Source: Trachythela sp. YZ-2020 (Eukaryota; Cnidaria; Anthozoa; Malacalcyonacea; Clavulariidae). Taken from it: DNA of 64,000 nt. The DNA lies in NCBI GenBank assembly GCA_016169945.1, contig JADLSH010000369.1:310001-374000 (forward strand), read 5' to 3'. A program made the position numbers and the translations under genes. Of the stretch, positions 1 to 10,336 are shown in pieces (positions within the stretch are counted from its first letter, which is position 1; each line of letters starts with the position of its first letter). The notes under the pieces were generated by a model. That model was not told the DNA's origin and did no database searches. It was given only the letters and a program-made list of their open reading frames with translations.

Positions 1-13
1 CCACAGTACAAAC

Positions 14-47
14 CAGGGTGTTATAAAACAGTTTTATTGAGCCCCTA
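14..47. mobile_element. TIR-only micro-element, copy 1 (34 bp)
   Basis: Degenerate palindrome starting CAGGGTGTTATAAAACA. It is flanked on both sides by the identical 8-mer GTACAAAC (6-13 and 48-55), read as a target-site duplication. Length and sequence match the better preserved copies at 711-747 and 841-874. There is no room for any interior beyond two 17-bp terminal repeats. An 8-bp TSD fits P or hAT type transposition. Confidence 0.7.
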
Positions 48-121
48 GTACAAACAGCCAGTATGAACGCATTATTGGACCATTATTATGTTATTCTACA
101 ATTGTGTCTTTTCTTGTGTAG

Positions 122-478
122 GGTACCGTCAGTGCATTAAAGGAACTGGTGAAATTCATACACACGAACGATTTTACGAGTAAATACGGTGATGGCCTAT
201 ACCTCAATTTGAAACGCATTAGTCAAGATCACGTTGAGTCTTACTTTTCTGCGCAAAGACAAATGTGTGGTGGAACACAAAACATGACGGGATACACGTA
301 TGGCTACAACATTAACACCCTAAATAGTATACGATCTTCGAGATTGCTCATGAAAAAACAGACAAACGTTTACGAAGTCTCTGAAGCTCTACCCTTCCTC
401 AACAACACGGAACAATTACCGAAACGCAGAGTTAATGAAACGATCTGGGATTCTGTCCCATGGTGTGTTAACGTTTAA
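122..478 (+). CDS. P-element/THAP9-like transposase, terminal exon (fragment)
   Basis: A splice acceptor (..TTGTGTAG, ending at 121) leads into an open frame to a stop at 476-478, about 118 codons. The translation contains LNLKRISQDHVESYFSAQRQ followed by MCGGTQN, then an asparagine-rich stretch. This matches the C-terminal signature of P-element family transposases (an 'N/SQD.LE.FF..IR..GG' pattern after the catalytic core). The catalytic aspartates and the THAP domain would lie upstream of the window, so activity cannot be judged. The frame is intact to its stop. Several 34-37 bp palindromes with 8-bp TSDs, the TSD length of P elements, lie within 800 bp. Kinship between them and this gene is an inference. 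Confidence 0.7.
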   Translation, partial: GTVSALKELVKFIHTNDFTSKYGDGLYLNLKRISQDHVESYFSAQRQMCGGTQNMTGYTYGYNINTLNSIRSSRLLMKKQTNVYEVSEALPFLNNTEQLPKRRVNETIWDSVPWCVNV

Positions 479-710
479 TCGCAAGATATGTAATCTAGAT
501 ATTATTACATGTTACATCGATATAACCTATTATATATATTCAGAACGATATTCATGGGCAGTACAGTATATTTACACCCCGGAAAAAATCTTCAAGTTAC
601 AACATAGTGAAGCCTAACTACTGATCAGCTTCACACTACTAAACCACTAATACAACAATTATTACCTACTGTATGTTCTAACGAATTAACTATTTACAGT
701 CTATGGTTGC

Positions 711-747
711 CAGGGAGCTATAAAACACCCTGTTTTATAGCGCCCTG
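711..747. mobile_element. TIR-only micro-element, copy 2 (37 bp)
   Basis: Two 17-bp arms, CAGGGAGCTATAAAACA and the reverse complement of CAGGGCGCTATAAAACA (one mismatch), surround a 3-nt spacer CCC. The element is flanked by a perfect 8-bp direct repeat ATGGTTGC (703-710 and 748-755). The TSD differs from those of the other copies, so this was an independent insertion. Confidence 0.85.
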
Positions 748-800
748 ATGGTTGCTAACTAAACATGCACCTGGGGCAATATTCTAAAGTAAAGTCATAA

Positions 801-915
801 GCAGCCCAGAAATATGCGCGTGACACGCACGCATTTAAACCAGGGCGCTATAAAACATGTTTTATAGCGCCCTGATTTAAACGACCCACGAGTCACGTGG
901 ATATTTCTGGGCTGC
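801..915. repeat. Palindromic host repeat split by micro-element copy 3
   Basis: The outer arms 801-840 (GCAGCCCAGAAATAT...) and 875-915 (...ATATTTCTGGGCTGC) are near-perfect reverse complements, so the locus was a roughly 75-bp palindrome before insertion. The centre ATTTAAAC is duplicated around the inserted 34-bp element at 841-874. It is probably a small MITE itself, but no TSD for the outer palindrome is evident. Confidence 0.7.
841..874. mobile_element. TIR-only micro-element, copy 3 (perfect 34-bp palindrome)
   Basis: The sequence is CAGGGCGCTATAAAACA joined directly to its exact reverse complement. It is flanked by a perfect 8-bp duplication ATTTAAAC (833-840 and 875-882). This is the best preserved copy and can serve as the family consensus. 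It encodes nothing, and the whole element is two terminal repeats joined head to head. Confidence 0.88.
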
Positions 916-1162
916 CTATGGACAATACAATTTTCCATAAAACATTGTACTTTGTCAGTATTAAATGTAGTATAAAGTTGTGTGCAATGTAGATAAAAAA
1001 CAGGATGTTTTATACAACCATAATGGTATAACTGTTTCTTATAATTGCGGGAGACGAATCTTAGTTAACTGAACTCTTGAAATATTTTACAACAAATTTA
1101 GACAAGATTTCATAGAAAAATTATCAAACTTTCTTTCACCAAGTCATTAAGGCTGATGGTGT

Positions 1163-2240
1163 GCCAAAGAGTAACAATCGAGTCAAATAGTGCCAAAATA
1201 TACTATAAGATATTTTGAAGCAGACATCAACTAGTTTTCTGGTGTGCTATCAAAACTTTGAACAAATAAACTACCAGTTCTGAAGAAAGGGCCCCACCTC
1301 GTTCGCCATCAGATAACTTGGCCAGTCATGTGTTACAGTTCTTCTTTCGCTCCACGTTCTTCAAATTTGATTTTCCTTGTGCTTTTTTCCTGACCAAGAA
1401 CACAACTGCCTTGCAACTTAATCGACTATTTTGGCTTGGTGTGAGTAACAATCGAGTCAAATAGTGCCAAAATATACTATAAGATATTTTGAAGCAGACA
1501 TCAACTAGTTTTCTGGTGTGCTATCAAAACTTTGAACAAATAAACTATGAACTGTTAAAATAGATTTCAAATCGTTATATAAAAAGTGGTCCGTGGGTGG
1601 TTTGCAAACATTTGAAAGAACAATTATTCAATAACTGAATAAAGAATTATTTCAAAATATCATTTGTAAGTATAGCATGAGCTGAGTGAACAAGGTGAAA
1701 ATTTATAGTTACTTCAATATACAAAATTCCAATATAAAAAACCAATGAAAAGTGGACAAATATTCTATACTTTTAGGGCTTAATAATTTGCTGCAATACA
1801 TGCAGTTGTTTGAGCTTTAATTTGCTGTACCTTCATAATATTGTTTAAAATTTTTTATCAAAGATCAACTAGAAACACATGTTGACAAAGTTATTTTGAA
1901 AAAGTATCCAAAAACAACTCTAACTGAAACCAAACAAATTTTAAAACTGATCATTCTGGCAGTTTTTAAGTAACAAACAAAAATCATTCTCCATAAAATA
2001 GTGTTTTATGGCATCCTGATCAAAGTGACAAGTATGTGATAGCATTAATAGTTCAAGTAAAGTAATTTTCTCAAAAAATTGCATGAACAAGAATTGACAT
2101 CTGTCTTATGATCCATAAGCTTGCCTGGGTTCAATTGGCAAGGGAAACAAAAAGAATGAATTGTATATAACATATTGAACTATTGGTAGAACATAATGTT
2201 AATGGAAACAATGGAATAGTATCTTATCCTATAAAGTTGA
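1163..2240 (+). pseudogene. Decayed inverted copy of the minus-strand gene at 2456-3810
   Basis: On the plus strand this stretch follows, in order, the coding sequence of the neighbouring minus-strand gene. 1443-1548 matches the complement of about 3520-3650. 1575-1612 matches about 3405-3455. 1672-1705 matches 3313-3345 (the codons for ELSEQGEN). 1950-2045 matches 2700-2765. 2083-2225 matches 2465-2620 (the LTSILQSMGLPGLNG region). Stops and indels are frequent. The first matched block occurs twice as a direct repeat of about 100 bp (1163-1262 and 1443-1548). A 34-bp micro-element-like palindrome sits at 1985-2018. Similarity runs past the equivalent of the splice donor at 2456, which favours a genomic inverted duplication over a retrocopy. 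Confidence 0.75.
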
Positions 2241-2455
2241 TACATACAGTCCTCTCTCCATTTTTATCCATCTTTCATAACAAACATCACTTTTTACTTG
2301 GCTTTCCATGTAGCTAAAAACAAGATACAATGTCAAATCTCCACTCTCATATTAATAAAAAAATTTTAACTGGAACTACAATATATATTTGTTTAACTAT
2401 ATAGTTGCTATATATATAGTTAAAAAAAAACACACTCACTAATATAAGGGCTTAC

Positions 2456-3810
2456 CTTGTCAGGAAGGACAATATTCCACTGTTTTCCATCAATATTATG
2501 TTTCACCAATAGTTCAATTTGTCTTTGCTTCCCTTTTCCATTTAACCCAGGCAAGCCCATTGATTGTAAGATAGAAGTCAGTTCTTGTCCATGTAATTTC
2601 TTGAGAATTGCAGGTGCTTGTGATGGCGTTGCAAAAGCATTGGTCAGAAATTCCTTTACTTGAGCTATATCTGTAGGATTCTGTCTATATGCCAACACAT
2701 ACTCGTCACTTTCACTGACCTGTTTCATCTTTTTTGATTTTTGTTTGTTACTTAATGACTGACGTAATGATGAGCTTTGTTTGCTTGGTTTCAGATGGAG
2801 TTGTTCTCGGATGATTTGCTGCTTTGACTTTACAAACATTCCAACAACTCTATGTAACAACAACACACAACCCGACTTGAACTTAAAATTATCTTCATTA
2901 CCCAAAACATGGAACCACATTTCACGAAGTTGAATATCTTCATTTAGTACTTTTAAACAATTCTTCACAATTTCTTTGTCAACATGTGTTTCAAGCTGAC
3001 TCTTGACAATATTTTCAACAGTATTATGAAGGTACAGAAAACTTCAACAACTTCAGGTATTGCATTAAACAAAAATTTCCCTGGTCGACTCAAAACATCA
3101 TGCCCCAAACGTTCAATTAATGAAAGTAAATAGTACTTGTCCACTTCTACATCAGTATTATCGGTTTTTGATACGGGAATTTTGTATATTTGAGGTCCAC
3201 CATTAAACTCTTCTCTGACCCGCTTAAAAACCCAACCAGCATGTTCTCTCACAGACTGAACCTCAATATCTTCAGGTTCAGTAGAGCTGGAAGTAGGGAC
3301 AGAATTGGAATTTTCACCTTGTTCACTCAGTTCATGCGATCCATGTAAAACTAACGAACTCCAAAAGTGTTGCAGAACGTGGTTTAAAAGAATATTTGTC
3401 CCATCCGATGTTTGCAAACCACACGTACGTAATAAGCAAGACCACTTTAAATTTAAAACTGGATCATCAAAAAGTTCCAAAAAACTTTTCTCCAGCTTCA
3501 TCATCTTTTGATTTGCACATTTTATTTGTTCAACGTTTTGATAACACACCAAAAAACTTGCTGACATCTGCTTCAAAAAGTCAGTTCCAACTTTAATGTT
3601 TTCTTCGTAATTCGAAGACATTACCCTGGCGGCATTTGACTCGATTGTCTCACTCTCTGGCACACCAACAGTTTTCAGAACTTGAATAAAGAAAGCTTGA
3701 CCATTTTTTGAATAAATCCAGTCAAAATTTGCTGGAATATCTAAGCTTGGTTCAGTAGAAACGACGTCTTCTTCGTCCAAAAACAAATTCCCGCCTAACT
3801 CGTCCGCCAT
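2456..3810 (-). CDS. Hypothetical protein with C-terminal SAP-like segment, one frameshift
   Basis: I do not recognise this family. The start MADELGG at 3810 is preferred over an upstream ATG at 3846 because an acidic N-terminus follows immediately. The frame runs about 255 codons and then shifts by one base near 3035-3045; the next frame continues to a good splice donor (GACAAG|GTAAGC) at 2456. The product would therefore be at least 450 residues, helical, with a low-complexity serine/threonine linker near residue 170. A lysine-rich stretch (NKQKSKKMKQ) is followed by LTSILQSMGLPGLNGKGKQR and IELL, which resembles a SAP-type DNA-binding helix pair. Further exons are expected but not found. 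An inverted decayed copy lies immediately downstream, so the gene may belong to a repeat family. The frameshift could be real decay or an assembly error. Confidence 0.5.
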
Positions 3811-3850
3811 TTTGACTTTGAGATGGGGGGTACGCGCATCACACATAGAT

Positions 3851-3896
3851 CAGGGGCGTCATTGCCGTTTCCCCGCCCGTGTTTTATAGCGCCCTG
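3851..3896. mobile_element. Possible degenerate micro-element relative (46 bp)
   Basis: It starts CAGGGGCG and ends GTTTTATAGCGCCCTG, the latter matching the right arm of the 841-874 element exactly. The flanking octamers ACATAGAT and GTATAGGT agree at only 5 of 8 positions, all differences being transitions, so the TSD is doubtful. It lies 40 bp upstream of the start codon of the hypothetical gene. Confidence 0.4.
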
Positions 3897-3899
3897 GTA

Positions 3900-6470
3900 T
3901 AGGTCAGTGGTTTACACTCTTAGACTAGGGAGATCCTGTACCCCCAGTCTAATCTGTAAGCCTGAAGTTTAATATTGCTTCATCAGGAAGGCAAAACATA
4001 ATTTTACTGAGTTGAAAAAGGAATTGCTTTGCCATTTTAAAGTGATGACCAGATCACAGCCCAGAAGAGACCCAGTATGAGTATGGACTGTACTGTGTGG
4101 CTGAAATTTCGTGGCGATTATTACAATAACGCACGGCACAAGCGTGACAACTCTGCGTGCGTCTATGGTTTGCTTTAATATAATATAATATTATAGATTA
4201 TTTGATCTCTAGTCTAGTCTTCTTTTATTTCTTGTGTTTGAGAAATTTAAATTTTCAAGAATGGAAAACAGCCTTGGTATGGCTACGTTTTCCATTATAG
4301 CTCTTCAGTGGTGGATTTATCTCACATTTCCAATTCCAGAACCGATAGCGCTTCAGACTGCTCAACTGACAAGCTTTGCAAAGAGCCAAAGACCTGTCTC
4401 GAAAAGTAAACATTGTCATTTCAAGCGGATTGTATATATTAGAACCGTCGGACAACACCAATATGTTTGAAAAAAATGTGTTAAATACGTTGTCTAAGGA
4501 AATAAGAATGCCCCTTGTACTTTTCGCAGTGACTGCGTCAAATTTGCGCAATATAAGCCCGTACAAAACGTACATGATAAGCTGTATAGCATAAGCATGA
4601 TCCCGACAAATCAGTCTCGTCACGGTGTTCGCAGCTACTATAGAGAAGACACATCATTTCTATGTAAATCATATTACATATACGCAGTCAAAAATAGTTC
4701 AATAACGCTTTAAAATGGCACAAACAAGGACTTGTTTCTATTCCAGACAGTTATAAAGTAATATAATTAAGATACTTGCGGCCGGAGATGATGGCGCGCG
4801 GCATTATATTTCAGCCATTTATTATTATAACCATACCGGGAGGCGAGTGTTCTACAATCGTTTCGTCGTCTTGTCGTTCACTATACTAAGGAGAAGCTAG
4901 AAGCTAATTCGTTCCCTAGCCCACCGCAGAGGAGGTACGGTCTGCAAACTATTGCCAACGATCTAACAGTAGGATATCGCCAAACAAGCAGACAGTTCAT
5001 ATGGCATTCTTTGCAACTAAAACGTCGGCTTGTATATTTTGGAATGTTTGTTGTAGTTGGCGTCGCAAATATTCTATGTTATTATGTTGGCCTTTTCTGA
5101 TCAGAATTTCTGGATATATATTTTGGTTATAATTTGTAAACATGTCCTCGCCTGCGAAGGTTTAGCACAAATAGACGAAGGCAATTGTGTCTTGTAGGCC
5201 ATGTCTCCTTTAAGCATTGACAGTCAATTCTGCATTGCAAACTCCAGTCACATTTTGTACACCTTCAGAGTCTTCTGGTATATTTTGTGGGCAACATAAA
5301 GATTATCTTTGATGGAATAATATTAATTTTTTAGTCCCACTAGCAGTTTTCTCTAAGCCAGATAAGTCAATACATATAGCGCGCCATAAACAAGTTCCTT
5401 AAGTTACGTCACACAGGCTCGTTCCAGACTCTTGGTCGATTTGCGACTTTTTTCACGAAAATCACCATTAAATGCATATACCTCGCAAACGAAAATCGAA
5501 AATGAAAAACTGTAAAATAACTTATTAACTAACTTTTTGTTCTCTATTAAATATCAAAAATTATTTTTTGTGATATAAGCACTTTTTATAATATTTATAC
5601 CATTTAACTTATTCCTTGTATTTGTTCTTATATTTGCTCAATATAATGATCTTAGGCTTGGATAACGCCAACGGACACACTATTTAACAGAGTTGATTTA
5701 ACTGTGAATAAGACAAGATCGCAGAATTAATCTGTGATAAGATTATTTTCCATACAATCATAATTATATTTCAAAGCGCCGTTGTCGTATATAAATGAAG
5801 ATATACTCCACATTCTATGTATAAGCCCCGGTCAAACGAGGATGAGAGTTGGCAGTGGCGAAGTGTATGAAATTTTCCAAAATTTACCTTGGTTTGTGGT
5901 TCAAGTACTTCGGCGGAGTTCGCAATACATTTCTACAGCATGTTTGACTGTTTGTATAAATTGCAGTGTGGCCACCGGAAGTGATTTTTGCACCGGCGAG
6001 ATTGTGACTGTGTGACCCATGTGACCGGTCACAAATTCCCTGCCCCGTTTGCACTCGCATATATCAAGCATCAGATGGCTTCGGTCATGGCAACATAAAC
6101 CTCGATGATATATAAATCTTCATTTATAGATTTACTAAATTTCGCTCCCTCTTCCTCTCCAAACGGACTGACATTTGCGACTGTTGAAGACTCTCCTTGC
6201 TTTTAATATTACGGCTCACAAAGGTCTATATGCCATCAGAAATCTCTCCTCTTTCGATATCACTCGCCATCGTAAATGTAAATGCTCCGAACGATAAAAA
6301 AATTGCGTTTTAGTATCAGTAACCGGATACTTTGCTAATAATTTCCCACAAATGTCAACACAAGCGTCCCACTATCTCGTCACGTGACATTTTTTTCCCT
6401 TTGTGCTCAACATATTTTGCCGCCCCCTTTGAAGTTTGCCGGCTAGCCTAACCATCTCCCTTCTATTAAC
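3900..6470. other. Non-coding stretch, no recognisable gene
   Basis: AT-rich DNA with many stops in all frames. The longest open frame is about 120 codons on the minus strand (4255-4623), with no recognisable motif and weak start context. A motif CCCCGGTCAAACGAGGATGAGAGTT begins near 5826; this style of sequence often forms a MITE terminus, but no matching inverted end was found. Nothing else is supported. Confidence 0.5.
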
Positions 6471-6474
6471 CGTG

Positions 6475-7992
6475 GTTCGAGTGAATTACTCTGGTTTAGA
6501 GTATTTTATAAAGGAAATTTGTGGTTTTCAAGGCCAAAGACGTATACCTTGAAGGCTTTGGATGCAGAATGGACCGTTTGGGATGAATTATATTAAAATA
6601 TCGCTCGCCGAAGCTTGACATGAAAATGTCACTTGCTCAACTCGAGTCATTTATTGCAGACAAGTACTTTAAATGTACTTGGTTTAATACATTTAGTCAT
6701 TAGATATTTTGAGGAATATTCAGAACATTACTTAGAGGATAAAAGTAATGTCTGTAACAGGCTTTACTTGCTGAGACGACTGGGATTACAAAAAAGCAAT
6801 AAAAATAGCAATTAAAATTGGGAATGGAAAATGAGATTATGTTCCCTCCCCCACCTCTTACAACCCTCTGACTTCTTTCCCCAGATTTTGTTTCCTTTTA
6901 TAGTATTTTTGGGGCTCACTTAAATCTGGGGCTCATCGAGCAATTCCCTCCTGGGCAGCCTTGGAAAATATAGCTTACTAAATGTTGTGTTAAAAAGAAC
7001 CATAAATAGAAAACACTAACATATTGTTAATCTGGACATTCATTCTCACTAGATGACATGTCAAGAAATTCAGTTTTGGACATGCAAGAAAACTTCATGT
7101 TAGTTTTATTGAGGTTCAACAAAGTAGGAAAATTTGCCATTAATTACTTGAAGGATCATTAATATTAGTATAACAATGTACAGATTTCATTCAAGCATAC
7201 ATAAAACTGTTAAGTTTAATGAACAGAATTTATTTTATAGAGGTTTATATTTCACGACCACCATGGAAAGTCTGGCCGATGCATACCATACTTGATATTT
7301 TTCAGTACATGAACAGGTTGCACACTGTTACTGTATTGTTAAATGTTAAGTTAAATGTTTTAAAACAATACTGAAAATCAGAAACAACACTCAAATTTGC
7401 AGTGCACTTGCCACAATTTTGCACACTACACACTTGAATTTTTCCCTGCTGCATAAATGTTTCCTTGTCGAAATCTGCCATGTCTGGTCTCATGATCTCC
7501 CTGGGAAAAGCCTAATCAATATAATGTTCAGAATTCTTCCTTTCATGAGTAATGCTGTCTGCCATTTCATCCAGTGAGTTCAAATAGGCTGCATTGCATC
7601 TTCATAAATGTTTTAAAAACTTTTAATATTTCCATCCTTGAAATACTGTACCATGTTTGTGTGTCAAATTTCACCTCTAGGTGATATTTGGCATCAGTTA
7701 ACTGTGGACTTAACTTTTAAATACTGATTTTATCCTCTAAGTAATGTTCCGAATATTCCTCAAAATATCTAATGACTAGCTGTATTAAACCAAGTACATT
7801 TAAAGTACTTAGTAAAATGACTCGAGCTGAGCAAGTGACATTTTCATGTCAAGCTTCGGCGAGCGATATTTTAATATAATTCATCCCAAACGGTCCATTC
7901 TGCATCCAAAGCCTTCAAGGTATACGTCTTTGGCCTTCAAAACCACAAATTTCCTTTATAAAATACTCTAAACCAGAGTAATTCACTCGAAC
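6475..7992. mobile_element. Long inverted-repeat element, ~1.5 kb
   Basis: Arms 6475-6745 and 7728-7992, each about 265-270 bp, are near-identical reverse complements. They start GTTCGAGTGAATTACTCTGG and end at AGAGGATAAAA. The roughly 980-bp interior has no convincing coding sequence; a 63-codon minus frame at 7302-7493 contains two CxxC-like pairs and is probably chance. The layout fits a non-autonomous DNA transposon or foldback. No clear TSD was found. The right arm is followed at 7990-8090 by a diverged copy of its own inner part (the motif TCGGCGAGCGATATTTT recurs), so the family has internal repeats. Confidence 0.6.
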
Positions 7993-8764
7993 TGACCAAG
8001 TGACCTTAGTGACGATTTCGTACAAATTTCGGCGAGCGATATTTTTACAGGAATTCATCCCCAGCTGTCCAGTTTGCGTCTAAAACCTTCACGATAAGTA
8101 GTTATTGCCAAAAAAGTTTGATCGAAGTGGATTCGAAACACTGGGACGACGCAAAATGCAAAAAATATGGATTTCCCCGTAGAGTTTATAGTCTTTTTGC
8201 TCTGAATGGCGGCCATCTTGGATTTATCATGCAGGTCACGCCTCCGCTAGGTATGAGTCAGCAATCTAGGTTTATTATATCTATGCTTCGCAGTGGCAGT
8301 ATGCTTCGCATCATAAAAGATTTTACATGTAAAGTGAAAAGGATAAGGATGTCAAAAGGCACTGAAAATTCAAGAAGAAGACTAGAAGAGAAGCACAATC
8401 AGTCCACAGCCAGTAAGTATTGATAGAGGCAACGCTTACGTAGACCAGAACAATTAAATACGAAATTTTATCGACTTGGCCACAGAGTAGACACTATACA
8501 GAGATCTCACTTCAGGCAAAATGCGTAACCGGCCGCTATTCTGTCTGATGATGACTTTAAAATAGAGTGGAAAATTTACAGTCTCTCAATCTCGTCTTGT
8601 TTTATTCATATTTTGAATTTCAAAATGACATTATTCTCCGGAATTTATTTTTTTTCTTTATTTTCTTAAATTATCGGCCGGCGCCATGTTCCTAGCCAGT
8701 GCGGTAACGAAATGTTTTGCAATTATTATCTCATCCACAGAATAGGAAACTTCCTATTCTGTGC
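7993..8764. other. Non-coding stretch, no recognisable gene
   Basis: A diverged repeat of the preceding arm is followed by a 101-codon plus-strand frame (8118-8423) with a charged C-terminus and no recognised domain. It may be decayed coding DNA. Nothing further is supported. Confidence 0.4.
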
Positions 8765-9135
8765 CTCATCCATGTTTTACCTCCCCCCATCCGTGTTTTA
8801 TCCCCCCATCCGTGTTTTATCCCCTCATCCGTGTTTTATCCCCTCATCCGTGTTTTATCCCCCCATCCGTGTTTTATCCCCTCATCCGTGTTTTATCCCA
8901 TTCCCCTCATCCGTGTTTTATCCCCATATCCGTGTTTTATCCCCCCATCCGTGTTTTATCCCCCCATCCGTGTTTTATCCCCTCATCCGTGTTTTATCCC
9001 CATATCCGTGTTTTATCCCCCCATCCGTGTTTTATGCCCTCATCCGTGTTTTATCCCCATATCCGTGTTTTATCCCCTCATCCGTATCCGTGCCATCCGT
9101 ATCCGTGCCATCCGTATCCGTGTTTTATCCCAACC
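8765..9135. repeat. Minisatellite, ~18-bp unit, about 20 copies
   Basis: Tandem array of ATCCGTGTTTTATCCCC(C/T)C with small variants (CCCCATATCC, CCCTCATCC). It ends in a few short ATCCGTATCCGTGCC units. All three plus-strand frames stay open across it because the unit has no stop codon, giving spurious 140-200-codon frames. Low complexity, not coding. Confidence 0.9.
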
Positions 9136-9411
9136 CCTCTTTATAGTGTCTACTCTGTGACTTGGCAGATTATTGACTACTGTGAAACTGTCACGACATT
9201 CATCACGAATTCATCACGTTATTCATCACGTTATTCATCACGCATTCGTCACGCGAGTATCGAGAGATTTTTTAGAAATAAGCAGATAATGGCCACATGT
9301 GGTGAGCACGCTATTTCCCATCATTTGAACAGCATTGAGCTTAAAAATGCGTAGTTCTTGTATAAAAGTATATAAATTTGGATATTTCAAGCATATATTG
9401 AACACTACTTA

Positions 9412-9667
9412 CTGTCGTTCCAATTGAAGTGTTCCTAAAATATTGCATCAATTCATTGCCTAAGTTTATCAATTCATTCGTTGAAAAATTGATCAACTTC
9501 CTGTGTGTGTGAATCGACCAAAGGCGTCTCATTTCAGTGACTGATTGACCAATTGGGAACAAGTATGCTAGTAAACAGGAAGTTGAGCAATTTTTGAGCA
9601 AATGTATTGATCAACTTATGTAATTAATTGATGCAATATTTTAGGAACACTTCAATTGGAACGACAG
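9412..9667. mobile_element. Tc1/mariner-type MITE, 256 bp, TA target duplication
   Basis: The terminal inverted repeats begin CTGTCGTTCCAATTGAAGTG and match exactly for about 42 bp, then imperfectly towards the middle. The element is flanked by TA on both sides (9410-9411 and 9668-9669). The unoccupied site, with a single TA, is seen at 24026-24027 in the inverted copy of the host repeat. TA duplication is typical of the Tc1/mariner superfamily. It has no coding capacity and is non-autonomous. Confidence 0.88.
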
Positions 9668-9814
9668 TAAAGTATCAAGCAATTTAGACAATAGTCAATA
9701 CAGACAGAAAATATTACAGAAAATAACAATGATTTTAACCATAAGGCATAAGCCATTTTACAAACAAATCATTAATTCAAAAATCCATATTTACCAACGA
9801 GATTGAATTAATAT

Positions 9815-10336
9815 TTATAATATAACATTTATAGTACGCGCGTGCTGATTGGTCGAGAAGCGTGTTTCTATAACTGTATAGAAACACGGAAATTTTCCCG
9901 CCAAAATTTAAAATCATAAAAAACCCAAATTTAATGCGAATTATAAAACTTTGAATACTATTTAAAAACAATTTTAATGCTTTTACACATTTTTGACTGT
10001 TAATTTTCAAACAGAGTTGTTTTCTTGCAGCGAAATTGACGAGCAAAGGTCAGCATGCGTACGTAATGAGAATTTGTAAATTAATCGAGTTTAAAAAATG
10101 TCTTTTGAGTTATATTATAAAAGAAATAGAAAACATTTTTTCCTGTGTTTCTATACACTTATAGAAACACTTGTGGGAGTTTGGGAGAACTCGAAATAAC
10201 GTGGAAAAACTCGAAATAACGTGGAAAAACTCGCCCTACGGGCTCGTTTTCCCACTGATTATTTCTCGTTCTTCCAAACTCCCACGCGTGTTTCTATAAG
10301 TGTATAGAAACACGGAAAATGTTTTCTATTTCCTAA
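9815..10336. mobile_element. Repeat C insertion with internal foldback
   Basis: This segment is absent from the inverted host copy, where sequence matching 9814 joins directly to sequence matching 10337. Its left part (ATAGTACGCGCGTGCTGATTGG...) recurs at 28511-28832. Its right part, 10130-10330, is a foldback: arms carrying GTGTTTCTATACACTTATAG and GGGAGTTTGGGAGAAC surround a duplicated ACTCGAAATAACGTGGAAAA. The superfamily is not clear and no TSD could be fixed. Confidence 0.6.

Noticed and set aside
4255..4623. 122-residue minus-strand protein
   Set aside because: No recognisable motif, no splice or promoter support, and an equally long frame on the opposite strand.
8712..9354. Proline/serine-rich 140-200-codon proteins in three overlapping frames
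   Set aside because: All come from the stop-free 18-bp minisatellite unit; no start context or non-repeat coding sequence.
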